Assembly (NCBI GenBank): GCA_036927565.1
Contig: JAYESD010000003.1
Span: 38,071,325 to 38,135,324 of the forward strand
Direction of reading: 5' to 3'
From: Tuctoria greenei
Taxonomy: Eukaryota > Streptophyta > Magnoliopsida > Poales > Poaceae
Length of the DNA: 64,000 nt
A program made the position numbers and the translations under genes. Positions 9,930 to 21,643 of this stretch are shown here, piece after piece. Positions within the stretch are counted from its first letter, which is position 1, and every line of letters starts with the position of its first letter. The notes below the pieces were generated by a model, which was not told the origin of the DNA, did no database searches, and saw nothing but the letters and a program-made list of their open reading frames with translations.

Positions 9930-11925
9930 GATGAGGATATCACTTCTATGGATACAAACAACACTCCATTGAACATACAAGATGCAATCAATAGAGTTCA
10001 TACACAACAATTAATTTCAGAGGTGAGCTCGTTCTTATATATTTCCTTATATGTGTTTGAGCATAGATTGCTACTTAATGATTTAATTGTGATTAGGATC
10101 CATTGAGAGGTTCAAGAAGTACTTGGAGGAAGTATTAGGGACGTGGAAGACCAGAGAATTTGTTCAAAGAAGATGGAAACTGAACCAAACTCGAAATTGT
10201 ATCCAACTCAGAGTCCACGAGCAGTACGCACTAAAACTGACGCCCAATATGCATACAAAGTCCGTTTTGGACGTTCTACATATGAAAGGAAAGAGGAGAG
10301 GATAAACTTTCCAATGGCGCTGGTCCCATGCCAAAATTCCTTCGAAGTCGATGAGAATCGTCGAAACAAAATCAAATACAGAATCTGTCAGGGTGCTGCG
10401 CCACCGTATTGGGCCATGTATCAAGTCTAAGTCCATTATTTTTGTATCTTAGGGTTAGGTCACGACCCCAACACCCCCTTGGATGTCCTGCCACCTATAT
10501 ATACTCCATAGTAGCCGCCATGAACAATTGGGTTTTGCTTAGATCAATAGTATCGCCGTTCTACGGTTTGTGAGACCCCAACTTCATGATTTCAGATCGT
10601 TTCTACCTTGTTCTTGCTTGTGTTCTCGGTTGCACTTGCAGGGATTAGCCTTATTGGCGAGGTCAATCGTGTGCAGTACGGTTGATAAGCAACGGAGCGG
10701 TGGTGTAGTGATTGCAGGGGTTTTTCTTGTTCTACTTGAGAGCCTTAGATCATAAACGTCGAGATCTCCACATAAATCGACTTATCCATTACCTTTCGGA
10801 AGATCGGGCCTAAACCTACTCATCAACCATTTTCCTATCAATTGGTATCAGATTTCCAGGTTGCCCGTTAGGTAATTCATCTGTCCATTATATTAGTTTT
10901 GTTTTTCATACCTAGAGTCCACAAAAAAGCCACAAAAAACTTGCAGTTTAGTAGATCTATTCATTACTTTGTCCAAACCACTATTGAGCCTTTGCAACTT
11001 TCGTTTTCAGTTCGATGAGTAAAATGATGAGGCGCGATCTTCCGAAATGTAATGGATAAGTCGATTTATGTAGAAATCTCAACGTTGATGATCCGAGGCT
11101 CTCGAGTAGAACACGAAAAAACCCTGCAATCACTACACCACCGTTCCGTTGGTTATCAACCGTGCTGCACACGATTGACCTCGCCAAGAAGGCTAATCCC
11201 TGCAATTGCAACCGAGAACACAAGCAAGAACAAGGTAGAAACAATCTGAAATCGCGAAGTTGGGGTCTCACAAACCATAGAACGGCGATATTATTGATCT
11301 AAGCAAAACCCAATTGTTCATGGCGGCTATTATGGAGTATATATAGGTGGGAGGACGTCCAAGGTGGTGTTGGGGTCGTGACCTAACCCTAAGATACAAA
11401 AATAATGGACTTAGACTTGACACATGGCCCAATGGCCCAATACGGTGGCGCAGCACCCTGACAGATTCTGTACTTGATTTTTTTATTTTGTTTCGACGAT
11501 TCTTGTTGACTCCGAAGGAATTTTGACATGGTACCAGTGCCATTAGAAAGGTTATCCTCTCCTCTTTCCTTGCATATGTAGAACGTCCAAAACGGACTTC
11601 GTATGCATCTTGGGCGTCCGTTTTAGTGTGTACTGCTCCTGGACTCTGAGTTGGATACGATTTTGAGTTTGGTTCAGTTTCCATCTTCTTTGAACGAATT
11701 CTCTGATCTTCCACATCCCTAATACTTCCTCCAAGTACTCTTGGAACCTGTCCATGGATCCTAATCACAATTAAATCATTAAGTAGCAATCTATGCTCAA
11801 AAACATATAAGGAAATATATAAGAACGAGCTCACCTCTGAAATTAATTGTTGTGTATGAACTCTATTGATTGCATCTTGTATGTTCAATGGAGTGTTGTT
11901 TGTATCCATAGAAGTGATGTACTCA
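9930..11925. repeat. Large inverted repeat (fold-back) of a gypsy 3' end
   Basis: The left arm (about 9930-10808) and right arm (about 11032-11925) are inverted copies of each other, roughly 0.87 kb each, around a 0.22-kb spacer. Each arm holds the end of a polyprotein-like frame (NTPLNIQDAINRVHTQQLIS) followed by LTR-like DNA with a TATA box (left arm CTATATATAC near 10495). The left arm continues into ATTGGTATCAGATTTCC at about 10850, a decayed primer-binding site, so the structure is LTR, primer site, leader, then an inverted LTR. Transcripts through it could form a long hairpin. Confidence 0.8.
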
Positions 11926-12139
11926 TCATCCTCCCTTCTTGAATTGGAGTCGTCCTCGACTCAAGTTCATCTCCTCTCATGTGTTGGTCCAAATGTGCAA
12001 CGCCATCAAATCTTCTTGTATGCATGAATGGAGGAGGCCAAGGTGGTGGACGACATAGTGCGCCATCTTGATCTTGTCCATCAAATAAGAGTGCACATTC
12101 AGTTGAGCCAGGATCCCAAGCAAATAAACATTGTGTCAT
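11268..12139 (-). pseudogene. Ty3/gypsy polyprotein C-terminal remnant reading into an LTR
   Basis: On the minus strand, 12139 to about 11918 shows the tail typical of some grass gypsy polyproteins (ESRTTPIQEGRMM in one frame), with a frameshift. From 11909 an open frame of 213 codons runs to 11268, starting MDTNNTPLNIQDAINRV. Only its beginning looks like polyprotein; the rest is LTR DNA that happens to be open. The left arm of the inverted repeat has the same sequence broken by stops. I do not call this 213-codon frame a gene. Confidence 0.55.
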
Positions 12140-12149
12140 GTTTGTAGGT

Positions 12150-13320
12150 GCAATGATAATGTGTATGATCTCATCACTTTTAGGACACAGTATAGATCTT
12201 ATGAGTATACACTAATGTCATTTGAATTGACTAATGCATCCACGTACTTCATGTATCTTATGAACAAGGTTTTCATGGAGTATTTGGACAAGTTTTTGGT
12301 AGTGTTCATTGATGACATCATGATCTACTCAAAAAGTGAAGAAGAGCATGAAGAGCATTTAAGGCTGACATTGCAGAAACTGTGAGAGCACCAGTTGTAT
12401 GCCAAGTTTAACAAGTGCCAATTCTTCTTAATGGAGATATCATTCCTAGGTCACATCATATCAAGAGGAGTGTCAGTCGACCCAGGAAATGTTAGAGACG
12501 TGCTAAAGTGGGAATCACCGTAAAATGTGAAGGAAATCAGGAGTTTTCTTGGAATGGATGGATATTAGCAACAGTTCATCAAGGACTTTTTCAAGATAGC
12601 GAAGCCCATGACTGAGATGTTAATGAAGGAGAAGCCTTTCAAGTGGACTCAAGCTTCTCAAGATAGTTTTGAGGAGCTGAAGAAGAGATTAATAATAGCT
12701 CCTGTGTTGGTATTGCTAGATGTGAGCAGGAGTTTTGACATCTATTGTGATGCTTCAAGGCAAGGACTTGGTTGTGTATTGATGCAAGAAGGCTGAGTAG
12801 TAGCTTATGCATCCAGGCAGTTGAAGAAACATGAGCAAAATTATCTGACGCACGATCTTGAACTTGCAGCTGTAGTGCATGCTTTGAAGATTTGGAGACA
12901 TTACGTCCCTGGTCATAGATGGGACATTTATACGAATCATAAGAGTCTCAACTACATATTCACGCAAACGAATCTGAATTTGAGGCAACAAAGATGGTTG
13001 GATTTCATTAAGGACTATGATGTGGGAATCAACTATTATCCAGGAAAAGCCAACATAGTGGCTGATGCTTTGAGCCGGAAGAGAGCAAGCCACCAGCTCA
13101 TAGTTCGGGAATTGCCATCCGAGCTATGCAAGGAGTTTGAACGGTTAAATCTTGGATTTGTGAATGAGATGAGAGCAATGGAATTGAATCCAACCGTGGA
13201 GCAAGAAATTTGAGAGGGACAGACAAAGGACAAGGAAATCCAGGAAATCAAGGAAAGAACCCAAGAAGGGAGAGAATTCAAATTTGATGAGGATGACCAT
13301 GGTACTCTATGGATTGGAAA
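12150..13320 (+). pseudogene. Chromovirus RT-RNase H remnant, internal 2
   Basis: The RT palm is partly kept: YTLMSFELTNASTYF, then FIDDIMIYSKSEEEH with the catalytic Asp pair, and ISFLGHIIS. The connection and RNase H follow (SFDIYCDASRQGLGCVLMQE, KKHEQNYLTHDLELAAVVHA, TNHKSLNYIFTQ, ADALSRKRA). The N-terminal RT, protease and gag are gone. In-frame stops occur after LQKL, in NVKEI's neighbourhood, after LMQEG and after VEQEI (13211-13213, where internal 1 has CGA). It is inactive. Confidence 0.9.
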
Positions 13321-14640
13321 AGGGATTGTTGTGCCTAATAACAAGAGTCTCTGACAGTTGATATTGAAGGAGGCACATGACTTGCTTTACTCTATCCATC
13401 CCGGTTGTACAAAGATGTACAAGGACCTGAAGACGTGCTACTGGTGGGATGGTATGAAAAGGGACATAGCGGAATATGTTGCATTGTGTGACGTGTGCCA
13501 ACGAGTAAAAGCTAAACATCAAAAGCCATTGAATATTCCAGAATGGAAGTTTGAAGAAGTTTGTATGGATTTCATAGTTGGCTTAACCCGCACTTCAGCG
13601 GGATATGATTTAATATGGGTTATTGCAGATCGGTTGATGAGATCAGCGCATTTCATTCCTATCAAAACTACCTACAGTATAGCCAAGTTAGCAGAACTGT
13701 ATATGGGAAGAATAGTGTGTTTACACGGAGTGCCCATGAAAATAGTGTCTGATTGAGGTTCTCAGTTTACCTCGAGGTTCTAGCATAAGCTGCACAAATT
13801 GATGGGAACTCGATTGAACTTCAGTTTTGCATATCACCCTCAAACGGATGGACAGACTGAGAAGACAAATCCGATATTGGACGATATGCTAAGAACTTGT
13901 GCGCTAAAGTATGGAGGAAGTTGGGACAAAAGTCTGCCATATGCTGAACTCTCCTACAACAACAATTATCAAGCAAGTTTTAAGAAGTCGCCATATGAGG
14001 CATTGTATGGGAGAAAGTGTAGAACACCCTTGTTTTGGAATGAGACGAGGGAAACTCAAGTATTTGGACCTGATGTGATCCAAGGGGCCGAAAAGCAAGT
14101 GCAGACCATCTACGAGAACTTAAGGGTTGCTCAGTCAAGACAGAAGGGTTATGGGGATAATAGATGAAGAAACTTATCATTTGAGGTGGGAGACTTCGTA
14201 TACCTCAAAGTGTCACCTATGCGAGGTCACAAGCGGTTTAATGTCAAAGGCAAGTTGGCACCGTGCTATATTTGACCATTCAAGATTTTGAACAAATGGG
14301 GAGAAGTAGCCTATATATTGGAGATGCCTGCACATCTTTTGGATATTCATGATGTGTTTCACATTTCTCAGCTCAAGAAGTGCTTGAGGGTACCGAAAGA
14401 GCAAGTATCAATGGAGGAATTGGAGCTTGAGGAAGATTTGACCTATGCAGAGCAACCTATCAAAATTTTAGACACCAAGGAGAGGGTCACAAGAAACAAG
14501 GTGATTCGATGGTGCAAAGTGCGGTGGAAGCATCATACAGAATCGGAAGCGACTTGAGAGCGAGAAGAGGATCTCAAGAAGGAATTTTCCTATCTCTTTC
14601 ATTTCGCGTTGAATCTCGAGGACGAGATTCATTTTACGGG
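13321..14640 (+). pseudogene. Chromovirus integrase-chromodomain remnant, internal 2
   Basis: Integrase is recognisable throughout: IHPGCTKMYKDLKTCYWW and CDVCQRVKAKH (zinc domain), MDFIVGLT, VSD-stop-GSQF and HPQTDGQTEKTN (catalytic region), PYEALYGRKCRTPLFW and VYLKVSPMRGHKRF. The chromodomain-like tail carries PIKILDTKERVTRNKVIRWC and HHTESEAT followed by TGA where internal 1 has TGG. The TGA at 13754-13756 is at exactly the same codon as the TGA in internal 1. A short deletion removes residues between KAKHQKP and the next conserved block. Confidence 0.9.
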
Positions 14641-14649
14641 GGGTAGTTT

Positions 14650-17429
14650 CGTAACACCCTCATTTTCATGCATAATGCATTGCATACATCCTCATACATG
14701 TTTACCATTAAGCCATATAAAAAGGAATGAGATTAAAATGAATTTCGGCTTAAACTGGAAGCCTCAGTCTCTCAGAGTGCGGACTTGAATTGTCTGAACC
14801 ACGGACTAGTCCGGTATTTCCTTCCTGATTCAGAGGAAATTCAGTTTTCTTCTGAAGCGCGAACATGCCCAGCCATAACTCCGGACTAGTCCGGTGTCCC
14901 TATTTTCATTCAAAGAATTTTGTTTCTTTCAGAGTTCGGAAATTCAGTTCTTCAGAGTTCGGACTTGTCCGGCATAAAGTGCCGACTAGTCCGGTTTCTT
15001 CATTGATGTTTCCCGGACTTGTCCGGTAAGACTTGTCCATTTTTCTCTGTTGCCAAATGAACAAGTCCGGTCCCTACTATGGAATAGTCCGGCTTTTGAG
15101 AAGCAACTCGGATTCCATTATTTCTCCACGAATTGTTTTTGGGTAATTGCCTTAATTTGGGCCTAAGAACTTCATGCCCAACCTCAGAGGAGCCCAAATG
15201 GACCCCACCTCAGTGCCTACATGTCCCTCAACGAAATTAACTTGTAATCCACCCCAAAACCCTAATTCCCCACCCCTATATAAACAACCCAATGACTCAC
15301 ACCTCTCCACCCCAATTGAAAACCCTTGCTGCCACTTTCACATTGTGCTATCGTCAAGATCAAGTCCAGAAGCAAGGAGGAGGGGAGACACATGAAGAAG
15401 GACCAACCAAGATCGATCTTCATTAACTTTTCGATGAATTGACGTTCTTCACCCAAAATCTTCATCAACTCGTCTTCATTAAGCCCTAATCACCAAGGTT
15501 CAAGTCTCACGCCCGAACCTTGATCTTTGGATCTCTAAACCCGTGGTACACCCTCTACATTCAAGTTTTCGTGCAAATTCAACCCCAATTCTCGCAAATC
15601 AGAAAAAACCCTAATTTTGCGGACAAGTCTGGTCCCTGACAGCGGACTAGTCTGGTGTCTGAATCTGTAAAATTCCTAAATTGAACTGAATTAACTTCAA
15701 ATTGACTTGAATCAATTCCAAACCTGTCCAAACTTGTTAGAAACTATTGTAACTAGTTAGTAAACATTATTAGAAACACATTAACAAGCTTTACCTCACA
15801 ATTTCATTAATCATGCATATCATGGCATATTGAGTACTATATGATCTTTATTTGTTTGAATTGTGTGTTTTGCATGTTTGTCGCTCGGAATAGAAGGTGT
15901 TGCCATAGAGAGTGCTTTCGAAGACCTGTAGAACCAGAGTTTCGAAGCCTTCGACCCAAATCAAGCTCAGGAGCAAGGCATGTGCCCTTGATAATATTGA
16001 TCCTGTTTTAAAGATTTTGTTTGCAAAATTACATGCTCGTGTTGAAATTGATGGGAAAACCCAGTTATATGATTTACTAGTTTTGTATGACCACCCTTGT
16101 CGCTTGAACACAATGTAGAGTCGGGAAGGGTATTTTGCACTTTTTGCTTTGCAATTCTCAATTGGGTTTGGGGAAACAATCAAATGGCTTAATTGTGAAC
16201 TATTGAACACATGAATGATGAGAAATGATATTAATGACCCTTTATAAACATGGTGCCTAGGGATCTAAGAAAGTTGGTAATGTGGAATGGGTTGGAATGT
16301 TTTTTGTGGTTTTTCTTGCTTTAGATCAAAGGATTGGTTCGTGGAGTGACCATCCAGGATTTACAGTGCCACCACCGGGCCAAGTATGGGTGCGGCTTAG
16401 CTGACTAATTAGTGAATTACTAGTACTATTTGGACCATTAAGATTGCTCGGGGAAGGGGTAGTCTGATTGGGTTTATAGTTGATGGTGGGACTACCCAGG
16501 GATCCGAATGGCTCAAGAGGGGGCCCTTGGTTGACATCACCACCATTGAAACCTCAGTGGGGTCCAAATATGCTAGTAATTAGTTTGTAAAGGCCATTTT
16601 TTTATCTCTTGGACACACACCTAAGAAAGTGTTAGACGACATAATTGAGATAACTTTGTCATTGAAAGGTGATGAAGTCACAAACTTGTGGGGAAAGTGG
16701 TACAACTTCTGCAGAGTGTGTCTAAAACAATCATGATAGTCGTGCTCCCGGTCATGAGCAACCTGGACCCTCGCATGATTAAAATTTGGACTTTAACTTG
16801 GTTTAATGGCTGAAATTGAATTGGGAATTGGTATTGGTTAATTAAGTGGCTTTGGTATATGGAATCAATGAATTTGAGATAAATAAGCAGTTATGAGTTG
16901 ATTATGGACTACTAATGCTGTCATTCGTTATTTAAGTTGGAATTGATGTCATTTGGGTTATTATGGGATTGGACTCACTTAATGATAATATAATTGCATT
17001 TTCAACTATTTTGAATGTACTTTTATAAAATTAGCCCATTATTATTATCATTCATTGTTTAAGCTACATGTCATATTTTTCCACACTTGCTGAGTACGAC
17101 ATGTGCTCACCCTTGCTATTCCCCCACCAAATCCAGACGCAGGCGACCAGGTGGAGTACCATGAGGTCTTTGAAGAGCTCTAGGCGTGTGTTTTGCCGTC
17201 AGACCAGCCCGTGGAGTTGGAGTCATTAGAGTTTAGTTTTTCCACTACAGTTTCATTAGAGCTTGTAATCAAGACTATATGTTTTGTAATAAGATACTAT
17301 TTTTAGTATTATTATTCGAGACATGGTTTATATCTGTTTATCGTTTGTGGAACACTTGTGTATGTGTGTTAAACATCCTGGGCACACATATGCATTAAGC
17401 TTGGTTCATTTTCGAGATCGGGTGTCACA
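14650..17429 (+). repeat. LTR3, chromovirus subfamily A, diverged copy
   Basis: It is 2780 bp, from CGTAACACCC (TG start decayed to CG) to GGTGTCACA. Its first 50 bp match the solo LTR at 47487 better than LTR1 or LTR2. Palindromes occupy 14778-15090, the TATA box is near 15278, block A is 15894-15977 and block B 17143-17183. A TTTGTAATAAGATA run near 17285 resembles a plant poly(A) region. No primer-binding site follows; a truncated subfamily-B LTR begins at the next base. Confidence 0.88.
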
Positions 17430-19466
17430 CTTATTCATCTATGTCATGCCGTCATCCTCTTCATCAACGAAACCCTAGATCCCGGAGACACACGCCACAT
17501 CGCTGTTCCACGACCATCAAGACTAGCCATGCAACTATTAGGTTTTACGGTTCAGATTTTACAACAACAATTATCCTACTGTTCGAACAAATCACGTCCA
17601 AACCTAATTTATCGTGCCTCACAGTACCGCTACAGACTAGTCTAGTCCCGTGCGGACTAGTCCGGACTTGTCCGATTCTCTGCGGACTAGTCGAGTGTTC
17701 AAATTTCAGCAACCTCTAATTGTCACAAGAACCACTATAATTGACCCAAAACTCACATGAGCACCTAATAACAAGTTGCACATAATTAGTAAACAAGAAT
17801 AGTGAATTAATAGCATATGTTACACTTATAATTGTGCATGCATCCGACCATGGCATATTGATTAATATATACGCATTATATTGATTTCATTGTTGTTGGT
17901 ATGTATATGTGCTTGATTGTGAGTAGACGGGTACGCTCAAGAGGTTACGATCGAGAAGTGGATATCTGAGGATCATCATGCGCAAGACTTTAATTTGATT
18001 GAGCATCGAATTGTGGAATAAGGCAAGTGTACTTGAACATTTTCACCCTGTTTTAGATGTATTATTTTGAAAATTGCGTGCTTGTGTCAAATTGATGGGA
18101 AACCCATGAATAGGTGTTTACTAGACGTGTATGCTCGTCCTTGTCACTCGGGAGGTAATGCAGACAGTCAGGAAGGGTATTTTACACTTTTGCTCTGCTT
18201 TACTTAATTGCAATTGGAAATAAACAAATGACTTATTTATTAATTAATGAACATGTGGACTAAGTGAATTGATGATTTATCTTTTAGCAACATGGAACTT
18301 AGGTGATCTAAGAAAGCATGGTTTGTGGTTGGGTTGGATGGTATGGTGGTTTTGCTTGCCTTAGATATAAGGACCGGTTCATGCGAGAATATGCTAGGAT
18401 GACAGTGCCACCACAAGACTAGGTATGGGTGCTACGTAGCTGAATATTTAGGTGTGTTGCTAGTATTGTGGACCATTAGATGGTGCGGGGAATGGGATTC
18501 GAGTAGCGCTACTCTGGGATCTGCATGGAACACGAGGGGGCGCGTAGGTGGGAGAATGGAGATTCAAGCCTGCCGTTGAAACCTTAGTTGCTTCGTACAA
18601 ACTAGTAGTCCCTTTTGAAAGGCTATTTTGTGATATCTTGGCCACACACCAACGGAAGTGTGATAAGACATAATAGAGGTTCTTAATCATTCAAAGGTGA
18701 TGAAATCACGAACATGTGGGTAAAGTTGTACAACCTCTGCAGGGTGTTAAAAACTATCATGATAGTTGTGCTCTCGGTCACAAGCACTTGGACAACTTCC
18801 ATGAATAGAGACTAAACTTGGGCTCTAGTTTGTTTTGGTTGGTTATGTCAATGGAGATTGGTTTTGGTTATGGCATATGAATATTATTTTGTTATGAAAA
18901 GTTATGGATTTGGTATATGGTTATGATAATAATTGTTTGCTAGTTATTATTGGTTACTAATGGTATATGAATATGATGGATATGAGATATATTGATTACT
19001 TGGGTTATGTTGGAATTAAACAGACCTAGACATTGTAGGTTGCTTTTACATGTTTGTGAACTAAAATGTACTTTTTATCAATTAACCATTTATTCCGTCC
19101 TTGTTAAGCTACATGTCATACTTTCCCACACTTGCTGAGTACGACATGTACTCACCCTTGCTATTCCCCCACTAAAATAGCTACAAGAGATGCTTGGGGG
19201 TATCAAGAGGATCACGTGGAGTACAAGGTTGCATGTTATCGCCAATTGCCTGTGGAGTGGAGTCGTACTACTTAGTTTATTTCCGCTGCAATAATTAGAG
19301 ACTTGTAATTTGAGAACCAATGGATTATTGTAATAAGGTAGTTATTTATTATTTGAGACATGGTTAAACTCTGAATGTCATTTATGAAGTTGCCGTGTAT
19401 GTGGGATGAACGTCGTGGGAAAACATATCTGTTCACTTCGTTTGTTTTTCAGAACCGGGTGTCACA
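17430..19466 (+). repeat. Truncated LTR, chromovirus subfamily B
   Basis: The right end GGGTGTCACA and the order of internal blocks match the minus-strand LTR at 54677-57720: the leader (17450-17560 resembles the reverse complement of about 56690-56800), an exon-like block at 17927-18022 ending in AAG|GCAAGT, and the terminal part near 19190. The U3 with promoter is absent; the copy begins abruptly after LTR3. Palindromes of the CGGACTAGTCCG type remain at 17630-17700. On the right it abuts the minus-strand Athila-like element. Confidence 0.8.
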
Positions 19467-19569
19467 TGAACTGTGCGTCAATTTGTTGCTGCCACTCGTG
19501 GGTACCTTGAATGTGGCCTTGAAGTGTGTTGAAGATGTCGCTGGTACTCACTACAAGGCCCCCCATCCT

Positions 19570-20905
19570 TTAAGTGAGTTCCGCCATTCCTTGGCCAAGG
19601 TCATGAGAACCTTGGGCCAAAAAGGAACGACGTGTTCCCATTGGTGGAGGAGGCAAGCTACTTGAGCTTGAGATATCTCCGGTGGTAGTCCACTCCTGCC
19701 ACGACGATCCTCCTGCCTCAGACATTTGAGGTTGGGCCCAACCTGGTGTATCACCCATTGGATCCACATCCTCTAGGTACTCATAGGCGGGAGTATATCG
19801 CGGTGGCATCACTATGGCTGCTCTACGTGAATGGCTCCTTGTGACCCTTCCAATGACATTACTCCTATTAACCTCTTCCATAGGTTGAAGAACAATGGTT
19901 AGTTCTCGACACTTATATAAATGAAAATTCGGGTTAGGCAACCAAATTTCATTTACATAGTTGGGATAGAAAATCACTATGGTCCATCTAGATCATGTTT
20001 AAGAGTGTGTCCTTGCACTAGATAATCCTCATGTATTAAGTAGCGGGCTATTGGAATATATTCAATTAAAGCATTTTCTAAAGCCTCTACTTTCATAGCA
20101 ATGCAGGTAGTTAATGAAGTACATTCAATTGGTCATGTCATTTTAGTGTTTCTAAACATTGTGACATCATAGCCTTAACAGGAGCAATTTTAATCTTTTT
20201 AACCATGGCATAAAGGGTCCTAAGTTCATCATCACGCACAATCCTAACATCCCCTCTAGGAAACATAGTCATAGTCACCCATCTATGCATAAAATGTACA
20301 GTGGGGTTCTGAAAATGGCTATTTCTAGAGTTCCTACATACTACCTCACTAGTCAAGTCTTGAAAAAAACATTGTTTGTTAAATTTAGGCAAAGCGTTTG
20401 AATCTATTAAACAACGTCTATGGAAGCCCAGGAGTTCACTAAATTCTTTCCATAGGATAAAGTATTCTTTTCGGAAGAACCTAAAAGAAACACCTTCAAA
20501 TCCTATTTTAAGGGTGCATAAGAATTGAATAGTGAGGAGGCGTGAACCTTCCTAATATATTTGAGCAAAATTATCCCATACTAATGCATGCCAAACGACA
20601 AAGAAATCGGAATCCATACCTATTTTGGAGAGTAGCGCCAGATCATAGGCCTTCATGTGGGCAAACTCACGATCCCAGAGGATGTTGTAGGCTTGTCGTT
20701 CAAAGTCATGCCTCAAGTCGAGGTCGTCATCATTGAGGAGGCGGAGTGGAGCATCATCTTCCTCCATCGGGACATCGTCGTGTACACCTCTCCATCGTGG
20801 GCTTGGTGTAGGCTCGGGGGAGAGGTGTAAGCTTGAGTTCCTCCCATGGCTTGAGCTTAATGAAGGTCCCTTCCTCTTCACAAACAACTTCTTCATGCTC
20901 TTCAT
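19570..20905 (-). pseudogene. ATHILA ORF-1-like protein (env-position ORF), decayed
   Basis: From ATG 20905 the frame starts MKSMKKLFVKRK and reaches LRHDFERQAYNILWDREFAH and AYDLALLSKIGMDSDFFVVW, hallmarks of the ATHILA ORF-1 family as I remember it from grass elements. It breaks at 20552. A second piece (20392-20138) has NPTVHFMHRWVTMTMFPR and LRTLYAMVKKIKIAPVKAM. A third (19977-19570) has PNPNFHLYKCRELTI, then a Ser/Pro-rich tail. The function of these proteins is unknown; they lie at the env position of the element. Several stops and frameshifts make this copy non-functional. Confidence 0.75.
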
Positions 20906-21170
20906 GGCTGCACAACTTGAGAAAACAAAACAAACTCGAAACGGGTTACGTTTGTGGAAATCAAACAAAAAAACCCAACGAATTGTTTTGTCAGCTTGAA
21001 AGCAACTTAAAATAGCAAATGCAAAATGAAAATAGAGAACAAAGCAAATCTTTTTGGCTTGAAATTGGGAGAAATGTGCAACAAAGAGCACAACAATTCC
21101 TGAGCAAGTGTGAGAGTGAGTTGGGGGAGTGAAAATAAGGTGAAGTGTGAAGTAAAACACTTATTCGGGC

Positions 21171-21182
21171 TTGTATAAATAG
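21171..21182 (-). promoter_or_regulatory. Internal TATA box upstream of the ATHILA-type ORF
   Basis: On the minus strand CTATTTATACAA stands about 270 bp upstream of ATG 20905, followed by a pyrimidine-rich, AUG-poor leader (TCACTCCCCCAACTCACTC). This layout suggests an internal promoter for a subgenomic transcript. It could instead be a remnant of another LTR; no TG...CA ends are visible around it. Confidence 0.5.
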
Positions 21183-21643
21183 TGTAGCACTCCCATCGAT
21201 TACAAGAGGAAAGAATATAGACATTGAAGGAAAGAGAGCCAAATTGACACTCTTCCCTAGTCGGCTGACCAGGGGGGCTCAGGCGACCTATAGGTGAGCT
21301 CCCTGAGGTCCCTCTTTTGGCATGTGGTTCCCCAACGGATATATTTCTAGCTGTTGGGTGAATCAACCACAAAACTGCTCTTAAAAATTGTTTTTCAAAT
21401 AAAACTTCCCCAAGTCCAATATTTTTGTATTTGATACCAAAAACAAAAAATAAATCTAAGTTGAGACTACAAAATTCCCAACTCGTCTAAGAAAAATCAA
21501 ACTTGCTATGGTAAAATGCAAAAAATCCAAATGGAAAATTCAAGTGATGATGGCAAAAGAAAAAATGAGATAACGACCAAATTAACCTATTGGCGAGGTA
21601 CCATCCAAAATCTGATGAAATGGATTTTCTGTCTTTTTGAAGC

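Larger units (their letters stand above)
1245..17429 (+). mobile_element. Three-LTR tandem array of a Tekay/RIRE3-like chromovirus
   Basis: The order is LTR1 (1245-4070), internal 1 (4071-6703), LTR2 (6704-9483), internal 2 (9484-14649, with a foreign insertion) and LTR3 (14650-17429). Both internal parts start with an initiator-Met primer-binding site and end with an AGGGGGGTAG-like polypurine tract. The middle LTR thus serves as 3' LTR of one unit and 5' LTR of the next. LTR1 and LTR2 are close relatives. LTR3 is more diverged and resembles the solo LTR at 47487. The 5 bp before LTR1 are GAATC; no matching duplication follows LTR3. Confidence 0.85.

Noticed and set aside
11268..11909. 213-codon minus-strand ORF as a host gene
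   Set aside because: Only the first part resembles a gypsy polyprotein tail. The remainder is LTR DNA, and the inverted copy at 9930-10808 is interrupted.
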